Source of the DNA: Chloroflexota bacterium
GTDB taxonomy: Bacteria > Chloroflexota > Anaerolineae > Anaerolineales > Anaerolineaceae
Length of the DNA stretch: 32,799 nt
Direction of reading: 5' to 3'
NCBI GenBank assembly: GCA_021789855.1
Contig: JAJYIW010000008.1
Coordinates: 1 to 32,799 of the forward strand
How positions within the stretch are numbered: the first letter of the stretch is position 1; every line of letters starts with the position of its first letter. A program made the translations under genes and the position numbers. Shown piece by piece: positions 1 to 9,163 of the stretch. The notes under the pieces are model-generated. The model was not told where the DNA came from, searched no databases, and saw nothing but the letters and a program-made list of their open reading frames with translations.

Positions 1-453
1 CCTAAGAGTGGCTGATGGCTATCACCCCCAACAGGGCTGGTCAGCCCCACCACAATCACGCCGCCCGTGACCAGCGCCAGCCCCAGGATCTGGCGAAGGT
101 TCAGACGCTCGTGGAGAAAAACGACCGCCAGGCCGGCCGTCAGGGCGGGCGTACAGGACTGGATCAGCACGGTACTGCTGATGGAGGTATTATTTAAGCC
201 CACGTTTTGAAGGGTGTAGAAAAGCGCAGTTCCTGTCAGGCCCAGGAGCAGGTAATTGGGACGGAGGATGGATGCAAGGCGAAAACCCCGCCGGGCAGAA
301 ACCAGGTACAGAGCAATAAAAGCAATGACAAAGCGCAGCCCGGTTAACACCAACGGGCCAATTTCACGCAAAATGACCTTCGTGACCAGGAAGGTCGATC
401 CCCAGATTAAAAGGGTGACAAAGAGAGCCACATACCCACGACGTCTGTTCATG
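1..453 (-). CDS. EamA/DMT-family transporter, partial (continues past left edge)
   Basis: Reverse-strand translation from ATG at 453: MNRRRGYVALFVTLLIWGSTFLVTKVILREIGPLVLTGLRFVIAF..., typical EamA N-terminus. The + strand ORFs here are spurious. Confidence 0.85.
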
Positions 454-557
454 AGCGGTTATTATACCGGTTAACTTCTATTCTCCCACCCGCTGGCGCT
501 TTTCATGATCACCCATCCATAGGTGGGACTGACCCCGCCAGCGTGATGGGCGCCAGG

Positions 558-1475
558 TTATACCCCCAGTACCTGGATACCGCTTTGTTCCACTTCTTCC
601 CCAATATGCGGGTCCCAGCCGCCGAAAGTCTGGGCCGCCAGCCGCAGGTGACCGACGCTGTCCGGTGTTCGCCCTCCGGCGAAGGCTGCAAAGGCATCCA
701 GCGAAACCGTGTCTTCGCTGGCCATAGCCAGGCCTAACCCGGGATACACGTGAGTTCTATCCGTGGCCGTCTCCAGGCGGCCAAAGGAATGCACGACTTC
801 GACTATCCCTTTGAGCGAAAACAGGCTGCGGTATATCTTGTTGATATCCACAATGCTCTGATCCAGCAAGGTATCATTTTTGCCGTGGTATTTTCCCCGA
901 CTCGGGCCGGGAATCAGGCCAAACAGGTTCTTGATGGAGAGGGAAACCCCCAGGGGATAAAAGATGATCTTGTGTTTCGCCAGGCTCAATAATGAACCGC
1001 CGCGCATCTCATAGAGCCGCGCCGGGATCTTGGCATACAGGTCTTTTTGCTCGACCGGCGCGAACTTCGCCTCGACCGCCGCCTGGATCAGCGCCGGGTC
1101 AGCGGCCCTCCCAGCCCAGATCTCTTCGGTCAGGTTCAGGTAGGCCACATGGTGTTTGGCCAACACCCGATCCATGCCCGTATGCTCCAGGAACCAGCGA
1201 TCCCCCTGGCGCAGGTTAGTTTTGGTCAGGCCAGGTGACGCCTGCTGGTGCAGGGTCTCCTCATTTCGCGCCCACCCGTGGCTCTCAATGACCAGCTTAT
1301 CTCCGGGGATGGCGGCCAGGGTCCAATCCAGAATTTGGGCTTCGGTGAAACATTCGACCGTGCCCCAGTTGGGTTTGATCAGCACAGGCGGTTTCAAGTT
1401 CAAGGCTATGATCAGCGCAGAAAAACTTTCTGCGGTGACCTGAGTTTCAAGGCTCACTTTTCCATAGCGCTTCAT
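558..1475 (-). CDS. DUF362-like protein
   Basis: Long reverse ORF; likely start is MKRYGKVSLETQV (codon 39 of the supplied ORF). Contains VLIKPNWG and VIESHGWAR, and KHKIIFYPLGVSLSIKNLFGLIPGPSRGKYHGK, resembling DUF362 proteins. Confidence 0.75.
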   Translation of the reverse strand: MKRYGKVSLETQVTAESFSALIIALNLKPPVLIKPNWGTVECFTEAQILDWTLAAIPGDKLVIESHGWARNEETLHQQASPGLTKTNLRQGDRWFLEHTGMDRVLAKHHVAYLNLTEEIWAGRAADPALIQAAVEAKFAPVEQKDLYAKIPARLYEMRGGSLLSLAKHKIIFYPLGVSLSIKNLFGLIPGPSRGKYHGKNDTLLDQSIVDINKIYRSLFSLKGIVEVVHSFGRLETATDRTHVYPGLGLAMASEDTVSLDAFAAFAGGRTPDSVGHLRLAAQTFGGWDPHIGEEVEQSGIQVLGV

Positions 1476-1666
1476 CCGATCCAATCTCCCTTCACCCGTG
1501 GTGTGCGATTCAATCCCGTATGATGCAATCATACCTGTTTTATTTTGACAGCGCAACAGGTTCACCCGAACCAGCCCGCCGCTCAGCAATTCACCTTAAT
1601 TCGATGGTTATTGCCTATTTCATCTCCTGGCCAAATAAAATATAATTTGGGGAAGGAGTATCGCCC

Positions 1667-2662
1667 ATGATCCATACTGACGTCATCATCGTAGGAGGAG
1701 GGCCGGCCGGCGCAGCCTGCGCCTGGCAATTAAAACAGCACGGTATCGATTGCCTTGTGCTGGATCAGGCCCGCTTTCCGCGTTTTAAACCCTGTGCGGG
1801 CTGGATGACACCCGAGGCCGTGAATTCGATCCAGCTCAAAAAGGCGGATTACCCTTACAGCTTTACTACCTTTCGTTCCCTGAAAATTGCGATAAAGGGG
1901 TTTAAAATAAACCTCCATACCGCGCAATATGCGATTCGCCGGGTGGAATTTGATGACTGGCTGTTGCGCCGGTCAGGTGCGCCGGTGCAAGAACATACGG
2001 TGAAATCCATCAGCCGTGTTGGGGATCGATACGTCGTGGACGACGAGTTTTCAGCCACCTACCTGGTGGGCGCGGGTGGAACTTATTGCCCCGTTTATCG
2101 AACTTTTTTTAAAGAGGATTCCCCTAAATCCCGTGAAGCGCTTATCGCCGCCCAGGAAGAGGAGTTCCCCTATCCCTATACCGACAGCAATTGCTGGTTG
2201 TGGTTCCTGGAAAATGGCCTGCCCGGTTACGCCTGGTACGTGCCCAAGGCTAACGGCTATGTCAACGTGGGCGTCGGCGGGCTGGCGCAGCAACTGCATG
2301 ACAATGGCGATAACCTCAAGCGCCACTGGGCACTGTTGGTTGAGAAGCTGGATAAACTTGGGCTGGTGCGCAACCACGAATATCAACCCAGCGCCCACAG
2401 TTATTACCTGCGCCGCGACGGGGGAAAAATTTACAAGGACCACCTCTACCTGGTTGGCGATTCCGCCGGGCTGGCCACGGCTGACATGGGGGAAGGCATT
2501 GGCGCAGCCATCCGCAGCGGGCAGCTGGCTGCCGACGCGATCGCGACAGGCGGCGTGTATTCGGTCAAAGCGATATCCAGATATTCGTTCTGGCCCCCCT
2601 TGAGCAAAGTACTGACTTCGTTAGGCTCCTCCCATACCAGCTCGCAGAGACAAAAAAACTGA
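1667..2662 (+). CDS. Geranylgeranyl reductase family / FAD-dependent oxidoreductase
   Basis: N-terminal Rossmann motif DVIIVGGGPAGAACAWQL, PCAGWMTPEA, and C-terminal LYLVGDSAGLATADMGEGIGAAIRSG. Preceded by GGAAGGAG. Confidence 0.88.
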   Translation: MIHTDVIIVGGGPAGAACAWQLKQHGIDCLVLDQARFPRFKPCAGWMTPEAVNSIQLKKADYPYSFTTFRSLKIAIKGFKINLHTAQYAIRRVEFDDWLLRRSGAPVQEHTVKSISRVGDRYVVDDEFSATYLVGAGGTYCPVYRTFFKEDSPKSREALIAAQEEEFPYPYTDSNCWLWFLENGLPGYAWYVPKANGYVNVGVGGLAQQLHDNGDNLKRHWALLVEKLDKLGLVRNHEYQPSAHSYYLRRDGGKIYKDHLYLVGDSAGLATADMGEGIGAAIRSGQLAADAIATGGVYSVKAISRYSFWPPLSKVLTSLGSSHTSSQRQKN

Positions 2663-2788
2663 AATCGTCCTGCCGTCGTTTCCAAAATGATTAATCAGGG
2701 CCAGGCGCAGCGGATGAGCAACTTCACCCGTTGCGATGGGTTTTAATTTTCGGTAGTTTAGTGGTATTCAAAACAAAAAGGAGTCATT

Positions 2789-4450
2789 GTGGGCCAACCG
2801 TTTTACGATTACGTCATCATCGGCTCCGGTTTCGGCGGTGCGGTATCCGCCATGCGCCTGGCTGAAAAAGGGTATTCCGTCCTGGTGCTTGAAAAAGGTA
2901 AACGCTTTCGCGATGAAGATTTTGCTCGCACGAACCTGGCCTTCTGGAAATACCTGTGGGCGCCGGCCATTCGCTCCTTTGGCATCCTGCAGATCAGCCT
3001 GCTGAAGGGCATGATGGTGCTGCATGGCGCAGGTGTGGGCGGCGGCAGCCTGGGGTATGCCAATGTGCTGGAAATCCCCCCAGAGGACACCTTTAAAACG
3101 GCACCCTGGAATACGCCCATTCCCTGGGGGGACGTGTTGGCGCCCCACTATGCCACAGCCAGGGCCATGCTGGGCGTCACACCCAATCTGCGGTTATGGA
3201 AAGCCGACCGGACGATGGCCGAGATCGCCGGCGAGCGCGGCCAGGAAGATACCTTCCGGCCTACGGACGTCGGTGTTTACTTCGGCGTCGCGCAAAAAAA
3301 CGTGCCCGATCCTTTCTTTGGCGGCAAAGGCCCCAGCCGCACCGGTTGCCGGTTCTGCGGAGGATGCATGGTTGGCTGCCGTTACAATGCCAAAAACACG
3401 CTGCCTAAGAATTACCTGTATTTTGCCGAAGCTTTTGGAGCCGAGATCCGCCCTGAATGCCAGGTCGATTGGATATTGCCCCTCGCGAAAAAAAACGGGG
3501 CCGCGCCGGGCTATGAAATAGCCTGTTCCAGCTCCACGCACTGGCCAGGCCGGGCCAGGGAAAAAGTGCACGCGCACCATGTGATCGTCGCCGGCGGCGT
3601 CCTGGGTACCCTGAAGCTGCTGTTGGATTGCCGCGACCGCTATGCAACCCTGCCGGAGCTCTCACCGCGCCTGGGACAGCAGGTGCGTACCAATTCTGAA
3701 GCCCTGCTGGGCTCGGTAGCGCGCGGCTCTGACGTGGATTACTCAGAGGGCATCGCTATCCCGTCCATTTTCCGCGCTGACGAGGTAACCCGCATCGAGC
3801 CGGTGCGCTACCCGGCCGGTTCAGACTTGATGAAGATGCTGGCGGCGCCGTTGATTTCAAACGGCGACCCGGTTCCGCTGCGGATGGTTAAAACGCTCGC
3901 CTGGATAGCCCGTCACCCCCTGGATTTTGTCCGGGCGCAGATACTCCCCGGGTGGGCCAGGCGCACCACGATCATTCTGGTGATGCAAAACCTGGACAAT
4001 GCCTTGCGGGTCAAGCTTGGGCGCAGCCTGTTGACTTTCTTTAAGCAAGGTCTGGTGGCCGAGCCCTATAACGGTCACGCCATCCAGGCTCGGGTAGACG
4101 TAGGGCACGACATCACCCGCTCCTTTGCTGAGAAAACGGGGGGCGTTCCGTTGGGATCCATCGGTGAGAACCTGCTCAATTTACCCACCACCGCCCATAT
4201 TCTGGGCGGCTGCCCGATCGGCAAAACCTGGGAGGAGGGGGTGGTCGACGAAAATCTCGGCGTCCACCGGTACCCGGGCCTGTATGTCATCGACGGATCC
4301 ATCTTACCGGGCAACCCTGGGGTTAATCCATCCCTCACCATTACCGCCCTGGCCGAATATGCGATGAGCAAAATCCCGGCTCAGCCTGGCCGCAGCCAGG
4401 CCTCATCTGGCCTTGTGCCTGGGACTACCCGCTCCCTGTCAGCAGGATAG
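2789..4450 (+). CDS. GMC-family oxidoreductase (cholesterol oxidase-like)
   Basis: GTG start after AAAAAGGAG; DYVIIGSGFGGAVSAMRLAEKG FAD motif; C-terminal LYVIDGSILPGNPGVNPSLTITALAEYAM. Confidence 0.87.
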   Translation: MGQPFYDYVIIGSGFGGAVSAMRLAEKGYSVLVLEKGKRFRDEDFARTNLAFWKYLWAPAIRSFGILQISLLKGMMVLHGAGVGGGSLGYANVLEIPPEDTFKTAPWNTPIPWGDVLAPHYATARAMLGVTPNLRLWKADRTMAEIAGERGQEDTFRPTDVGVYFGVAQKNVPDPFFGGKGPSRTGCRFCGGCMVGCRYNAKNTLPKNYLYFAEAFGAEIRPECQVDWILPLAKKNGAAPGYEIACSSSTHWPGRAREKVHAHHVIVAGGVLGTLKLLLDCRDRYATLPELSPRLGQQVRTNSEALLGSVARGSDVDYSEGIAIPSIFRADEVTRIEPVRYPAGSDLMKMLAAPLISNGDPVPLRMVKTLAWIARHPLDFVRAQILPGWARRTTIILVMQNLDNALRVKLGRSLLTFFKQGLVAEPYNGHAIQARVDVGHDITRSFAEKTGGVPLGSIGENLLNLPTTAHILGGCPIGKTWEEGVVDENLGVHRYPGLYVIDGSILPGNPGVNPSLTITALAEYAMSKIPAQPGRSQASSGLVPGTTRSLSAG

Positions 4451-4519
4451 CCCCTGCCACCGGCCGCCCGGCTTAGCATATAACACTCATCACAAGATTC
4501 ACCAGGGAATAGGGGTAGC

Positions 4520-5359
4520 TCATTGAATGATCATCGAGGTCATGGTCAACGAACCGGCCAGGGCTACGTCATTGAAGAAGGTGACCGACTCGTTTTCGCC
4601 TTTCAATGCCAGGCTATACAGCATGGGCAGGTAATGCTCAGGCGTTGGGATGGCCATCTGGACGGCGTTACCCAATTTCCTGTAATCGATCAAGGCCTGG
4701 TGCTGATTTTCCAGGATTAATTTCTTGAACAGGTCGTTGGCTTCGATCGCCCAATCCAATCCATAAGGGACATTAAAATCCTCGACCGTGCCATTGCGGA
4801 ACACCACCCGGCGAAGGTTATGCACCATATTCCCGCTGGCCAGGATCAGCACGCCCTCCTCGCGCAATGGCGCCAGTTCTTTCGCCAGGTCATAATGGTA
4901 TTGGGCTGGCGCATCATGGTTCAGGCTCAACTGGACCACCGGAATATTCGCCTGCGGGTACATGACATGGAGAATGCTCCAGCAGCCGTGATCCAGACCC
5001 CAGCTCTGGTCTGGCTCTACCCTGGCATGGTGGACGATAGACTGCACCCGGCTGGCCAACCAGGGACTGCCCGGGGCCGGGTATTGAACGGCATAAAGCT
5101 CGGGAGGGAATCCCCCAAAATCATGGATGGTGCGGGGCTGCTCCATGGCCGTGACGCCGCTCCCGTGGGTTTCCCAATGGGCCGAGATGCACAGGATGGC
5201 CCTGGGTGCCGGCAACTTCTTGCCCCATTCACCCCATTCTCTCGACCAGGGATTATCTTCGATGGCATTCATCGGGCTGCCATGCCCGATAAAGAGAACT
5301 GGCATACGCTCGCTGGCTTTATTCGGCTCGTTCTGCCGCTTGTTTTCCGGGATTACCAT
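4520..5359 (-). CDS. ygiD: 4,5-DOPA dioxygenase extradiol (YgiD-like, LigB superfamily)
   Basis: MPVLFIGHGSPMNAIEDN, ILCISAHWETHG, LDHGCWSILHVMYP and ILASGNMVHNLRRV motifs. Confidence 0.9.
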   Translation of the reverse strand: MVIPENKRQNEPNKASERMPVLFIGHGSPMNAIEDNPWSREWGEWGKKLPAPRAILCISAHWETHGSGVTAMEQPRTIHDFGGFPPELYAVQYPAPGSPWLASRVQSIVHHARVEPDQSWGLDHGCWSILHVMYPQANIPVVQLSLNHDAPAQYHYDLAKELAPLREEGVLILASGNMVHNLRRVVFRNGTVEDFNVPYGLDWAIEANDLFKKLILENQHQALIDYRKLGNAVQMAIPTPEHYLPMLYSLALKGENESVTFFNDVALAGSLTMTSMIIQ

Positions 5360-5536
5360 AATAACTCCATATCTTCCCCTTGCTGACCGAAAGGTTAAGC
5401 CGAGAGGAAAATTATTTATTTCCCGCTCAAGATTATAATCTATGTACCAACATAAAAGTCATGAAAGGTGAACCCTGATAATGGATAAGACCTTATGGTC
5501 AGGATGGTCACCCACGAATTATAAAAAATATGGGCG

Positions 5537-5542
5537 TATAAT
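5537..5542 (+). promoter_or_regulatory. Candidate -10 element TATAAT upstream of the structured intergenic region
   Basis: Perfect TATAAT in an AT-rich intergenic region; no convincing -35 seen. Confidence 0.35.
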
Positions 5543-5548
5543 GTAGTA

Positions 5549-5775
5549 AAAAGACAGTTCGCCGAAAGTATCTTAACATACGAATAACACAAAAAGGCAA
5601 ATTGCTTGAGTGATTGGTCGTTTTTCTAGATACACTTTGTTGAATTTCATTCGGCCAATCACTTAAAGGGTGTGGTAAGGTCCAATATTACCGGAAGGTA
5701 AGAAGCATCTCTGCCAGATGATTTTAGAATTCAACCTTACGAATGTAGAGATGTCCTCTTCTCTACATTCGTATT
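5549..5775 (+). ncRNA. Candidate structured non-coding RNA or leader
   Basis: Intergenic, no listed ORF. 5606-5620 TTGAGTGATTGGTCG pairs with 5652-5666 CGGCCAATCACTTAA; TTACC-GGAA-GGTAA at 5688-5701; GTAAGG 5675-5680 can pair with CCTTAC 5735-5740; 13-bp terminal hairpin 5739-5772. Confidence 0.4.
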
Positions 5776-5776
5776 T
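5739..5776 (+). terminator. Terminator-like hairpin
   Basis: Perfect 13-bp stem ACGAATGTAGAGA / TCTCTACATTCGT with an 8-nt loop, followed by ATTTT. Confidence 0.55.
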
Positions 5777-5843
5777 TAACCATGTAGCTTGCATAGGGGT
5801 GATGGATCATTGATCAGCTTAATCAAATCCGGACTCAAAATAA

Positions 5844-7559
5844 ATGGATAAGGTAGAAAACCGAACACTTCCTTTGGCAATAAAAAAGCTGTTTGAAGAC
5901 CACCCATCCCTCGGGCAAATTTTACATAACATCCAGCAAGTGGTCTGGCTGCTTGATCTGAGGACCGGCGACATCCTCTATGTCAGCCCGTCGTTTGAGA
6001 CCGTTTGGGGCCGTACCCGTGAAAGTCTTTATGCCGATCCGTTAACCCTCATCAAAAACGTCCATCCCGAAGACCGGGTAAAAGTGATGTCGGCCAGTCC
6101 AGACGATATCCGCAAGGGCATGGACCAATCCTACCGGATCATCCGTCCAGATGGCAGCCTGCGTTGGATCTCTGCTCATACATTCTTATTTCATGGAGAA
6201 TCGTCGGATGTTTCCTATCAGATCTGTATTGCCCAGGATATCACCGAACAGAACCAGCTTGATCGGACATTACGAAAGGCCCTGGATCGTTCTCACGAGC
6301 AGTTTACTCTTAGCCAGCGGATGAGCCTGGCGCGAAAACCAGAAGCGGTGCTCAAAACGCTGATGTCTGCCTCAGAACTTCGCCCCGCAAAACGCGCCTT
6401 TATATTATTTTTTGATTCCCCGATGGATGGTCTCTCCCACGAGATTGAGGTGATTACTTCCTGGCCATCCGCTTCTAACCAGACCGATCTCCATTCAAAC
6501 GAACAGGCATCCCAGACCAGCCTGTTCGAGGACCTGGCTTCGTTGGAGCTTTTCCATCCTTCCAGGCCGGTGATTGTCTCAGAAATCTCAAAAGACCAAC
6601 GCCTGACACCCGCGGTACGGGATCTATTGGTCGAAGCGCAAATCGAAACAATCGCTATTTTCCCCCTGGTGGCTTTAGGAAACTGGCTGGGCTGTCTTTT
6701 GGTGTTTTTCCCCACAGAAAAGCATTTCGAACCGATTGAGCTACGCCATATCAAGGTGTTGGTCGATCAGGCCACCATCACTTTGTATAATCTCCAACTG
6801 CTGGAGATCGAAGCGGAATCCCGCCATGAGGCGGAGCGGGCCAACGAAATAAAAACCCGTTTTCTAGCCATGATTTCACATGAGCTTCGCACTCCTCTGA
6901 CCTCTATCAGGGGTTTTACCACCACGCTTCTCGCGGAAGATGTGGTCTGGGATCCCGAAGAGCAGCGTGATTTTATTCAAACGATTGAAGAGGAGGCCAA
7001 CCAGCTCCAGGAGCTGATCGACCACCTGCTAGATCTTTCTCGCCTGGAGGCAGGAAGGCTCCCCGTTGTGATGGAATCGCACACCCTCCAGGAAATCATC
7101 CAGGGCGTGCTCCCCCAATTTCAAGTCATGACCCAAAAGCATGTCCTTACTTTACGCCTGCCACCTGATTTACCCCCGGTGTTTGTGGATGCAAAACGTA
7201 TCGCTCAGGTGTTGGTCAATCTGGTGCAGAACGCCTCTAAATACTCCCCTGAAGCGACTGAAATCATACTTGCAGCCAGTGTCCGCGGTAGTTTTGTCAA
7301 TGTGAGCGTGAGCAATCAAGGACCTGGGATCCCACCGGCAGACCGTAAACGCGTGTTCCAGGCGTTCCAACGAGGTATTCACGAAGATGATAGCGGGAGT
7401 AAAGGCGCCGGGTTAGGCCTGGCTATCTGCAAGGGGTTGGTTGAGGCCCATGGCGGCCGGATCTGGATCAAAAGGCAAACCGATCCTGGAACAACCATTA
7501 CTTTCACTATTCCACTCGTTCCGCAAAAAACATCGGCCATTGCTCCGGAAAAGGCATAA
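5844..7559 (+). CDS. PAS/GAF sensor histidine kinase
   Basis: PAS region (ILYVSPSFETVWGR...HPEDR), GAF-like middle, HisKA FLAMISHELRTPLTSIRGF, HATPase LVNLVQNASKYSP and GAGLGLAICKGLVEAHGGRIW. Confidence 0.93.
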   Translation: MDKVENRTLPLAIKKLFEDHPSLGQILHNIQQVVWLLDLRTGDILYVSPSFETVWGRTRESLYADPLTLIKNVHPEDRVKVMSASPDDIRKGMDQSYRIIRPDGSLRWISAHTFLFHGESSDVSYQICIAQDITEQNQLDRTLRKALDRSHEQFTLSQRMSLARKPEAVLKTLMSASELRPAKRAFILFFDSPMDGLSHEIEVITSWPSASNQTDLHSNEQASQTSLFEDLASLELFHPSRPVIVSEISKDQRLTPAVRDLLVEAQIETIAIFPLVALGNWLGCLLVFFPTEKHFEPIELRHIKVLVDQATITLYNLQLLEIEAESRHEAERANEIKTRFLAMISHELRTPLTSIRGFTTTLLAEDVVWDPEEQRDFIQTIEEEANQLQELIDHLLDLSRLEAGRLPVVMESHTLQEIIQGVLPQFQVMTQKHVLTLRLPPDLPPVFVDAKRIAQVLVNLVQNASKYSPEATEIILAASVRGSFVNVSVSNQGPGIPPADRKRVFQAFQRGIHEDDSGSKGAGLGLAICKGLVEAHGGRIWIKRQTDPGTTITFTIPLVPQKTSAIAPEKA

Positions 7560-7566
7560 TCAATTT

Positions 7567-8250
7567 ATGGGAAATATATTAATTGTCGAAGACGATCCTA
7601 ACATCCGCAAGCTGGTGCGGGTTAACCTGGTAAAACGCGGGTATACAGTCAGTGAAGCGGCAGACAGCCACCAGGCAATGACCTTATTCCAAGAAGTTCC
7701 CGTTGACCTGGTTTTGCTGGACCTGGTGCTCCCTGGTCTTTCCGGGGTGGATGTGTGCCTCTGGATCCGAGCGCGATCGGATGTGCCTATCATCGTGGTG
7801 AGCGCCCGGTTGGAAGAAGATCTTAAGGTCGCAGCCCTGGATGCAGGCGCGGATGACTACGTCACCAAACCGTTCGGATCAGAAGAGTTACTGGCGAGGG
7901 TACGTGCTTTCTTGCGCCGGTCCTACACCGCCCCAAACACATCTGATACGAAAATCCAGATCGGCGAACTGAGGATTGACCTGGAAGCGCGGCGAGTGTT
8001 CATTGGCGATGAAGATCTGCATCTGACCCGGACGGAATACGCCATCCTGGCTGAACTTGCCGGGCACATGGATGCGATTGTGACTCATGATGAGTTGATC
8101 GCCCAGGTTTGGGGACCGGAGTATCGGGGGTCAAACCATTATTTACACAACTATTTGGGACGCCTGCGTAAAAAATTGGGGGATTATAGCGGTCTTCTCG
8201 AAACCATACCCGGTAGGGGTTATAACCTTCATTCGAAGGTAGAGCCTTAA
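7567..8250 (+). CDS. OmpR/PhoB-type response regulator
   Basis: MGNILIVEDDPNIRKLVRVNLVKRGY, LVLLDLVLPGLSG, GADDYVTKPF and a C-terminal winged helix (LTRTEYAILAELA...NYLGRLRKKLGD...IPGRGYNL). ATG at 7567 lies just after the kinase stop codon. Confidence 0.94.
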   Translation: MGNILIVEDDPNIRKLVRVNLVKRGYTVSEAADSHQAMTLFQEVPVDLVLLDLVLPGLSGVDVCLWIRARSDVPIIVVSARLEEDLKVAALDAGADDYVTKPFGSEELLARVRAFLRRSYTAPNTSDTKIQIGELRIDLEARRVFIGDEDLHLTRTEYAILAELAGHMDAIVTHDELIAQVWGPEYRGSNHYLHNYLGRLRKKLGDYSGLLETIPGRGYNLHSKVEP

Positions 8251-8275
8251 CCGTCCACGTCCAGATTAATAGACA

Positions 8276-8322
8276 TTTAATAGGGTATATCAAGGACATC
8301 GGGAGATCGGATCTCGTACGAT
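8276..8322 (+). promoter_or_regulatory. Repeated promoter-like element, copy A
   Basis: TTTAATAGGGTATATCAAGGACATCGGGAGATCGGATCTCGTACGAT; GGACAT, 17 nt, TACGAT. Upstream of RRM protein 1. Confidence 0.7.
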
Positions 8323-8366
8323 AGTCTTTATCAAGAACAATCTTTTGAATCGAAAGCAAAGGTAAA

Positions 8367-8654
8367 ATGGAAACAAAACTTTATATAGGTAATATGGCGC
8401 AGGAAACAACGGAGCAAGATTTGCGCACGATGTTCAGCGAGGCGGGTACTGTGGGATCGGTTGAAGTGATCATGGACCGCCAAACGGGTAAACCGAAGGG
8501 ATTCGCCTTTCTAACGATGAGCAGCCAGGCTGAGGCCGAGAAAGCCATCAGTATGTTCGATGCGAAAGAAGTGAACACCCGGGCGCTTAAGGTCAACATC
8601 GCCAGGCCTCGTGAAGAACGGCCGGCCATGGTGGGGCGCGTAAACACGCATTAA
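8367..8654 (+). CDS. RRM-domain RNA-binding protein 1
   Basis: METKLYIGNMAQETTEQDLR (RNP2 LYIGNM) and KGFAFLTM (RNP1); 95 aa. Confidence 0.92.
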   Translation: METKLYIGNMAQETTEQDLRTMFSEAGTVGSVEVIMDRQTGKPKGFAFLTMSSQAEAEKAISMFDAKEVNTRALKVNIARPREERPAMVGRVNTH

Positions 8655-8702
8655 GTTCTCAGGATATCAGAAGCGATCAACCTTCTGAGGCTGAATCACA
8701 TC

Positions 8703-8734
8703 GACACCTCCCGAAAATAAAATCGGGAGGTGTC
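8703..8734 (+). terminator. Terminator-like hairpin after RRM1
   Basis: Perfect 12-bp inverted repeat GACACCTCCCGA / TCGGGAGGTGTC; only a weak T-tract follows. Confidence 0.6.
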
Positions 8735-8763
8735 GTGTTTGTGGGAAACGAAATAGTTAGGAA

Positions 8764-8810
8764 TTTAATAGATTTTCACCAGGACATAGATAGGTCTTAT
8801 CTTGTACGAT
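8764..8810 (+). promoter_or_regulatory. Repeated promoter-like element, copy B
   Basis: TTTAATAGATTTTCACCAGGACATAGATAGGTCTTATCTTGTACGAT; GGACAT, 17 nt, TACGAT. Upstream of the 40-aa ORF. Confidence 0.68.
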
Positions 8811-8892
8811 AAGAATTAGGAGTTTTTAGCCGTTATCTTCCGATCATTCGTTGGGGCTAAAGATAACTAAAATATCGAGGAGGTGCATACAC

Positions 8893-9015
8893 ATGTCAAA
8901 CGAGATTATCAAGAAGAAAATTAAAAGATTGCCCAAAGGACAGCGCACCCACGTGCGGAGGCTGAAGCAAGAAGCCCGCAAATCTGGTATCGTTTACCGG
9001 CCGGCCAGCCAGTAG
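8893..9015 (+). CDS. Small highly basic protein, 40 aa, unknown function
   Basis: ATG after GAGGAGGTGCATACAC (strong SD); MSNEIIKKKIKRLPKGQRTHVRRLKQEARKSGIVYRPASQ*. Below the length cutoff of the supplied ORF track. Confidence 0.65.
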   Translation: MSNEIIKKKIKRLPKGQRTHVRRLKQEARKSGIVYRPASQ

Positions 9016-9076
9016 GGTTCCGTCAAACCCGATTCTATCCGTTCGATGGTCGATAGGCAGAACGCTTTACGTCCTG

Positions 9077-9121
9077 TCAAAGATGACCGAAACGCCTTTC
9101 AATATGTATATTCATCTTTGA
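9077..9121. repeat. Inverted repeat, 10-bp arms
   Basis: TCAAAGATGA (9077-9086) and TCATCTTTGA (9112-9121), between the 40-aa ORF and Dps-like 1. Confidence 0.6.
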
Positions 9122-9163
9122 CCGGGCAGTAGCCAAAGTTTTATTTAATAATAGAGGATAAAC

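Noticed and set aside
750-1523. Several forward ORFs antisense to the DUF362 gene
   Set aside because: Overlapping, Arg/Pro/Gly-rich shadow ORFs; the reverse frame carries the recognised family features.
6264-6269. Other GGACAT occurrences (e.g. in the kinase gene; also near 9184, 14870, 17433 and 19778)
   Set aside because: They lack the upstream TAGGTTGTAT block and a TAnnAT hexamer at 17 bp, and most are inside coding sequence.
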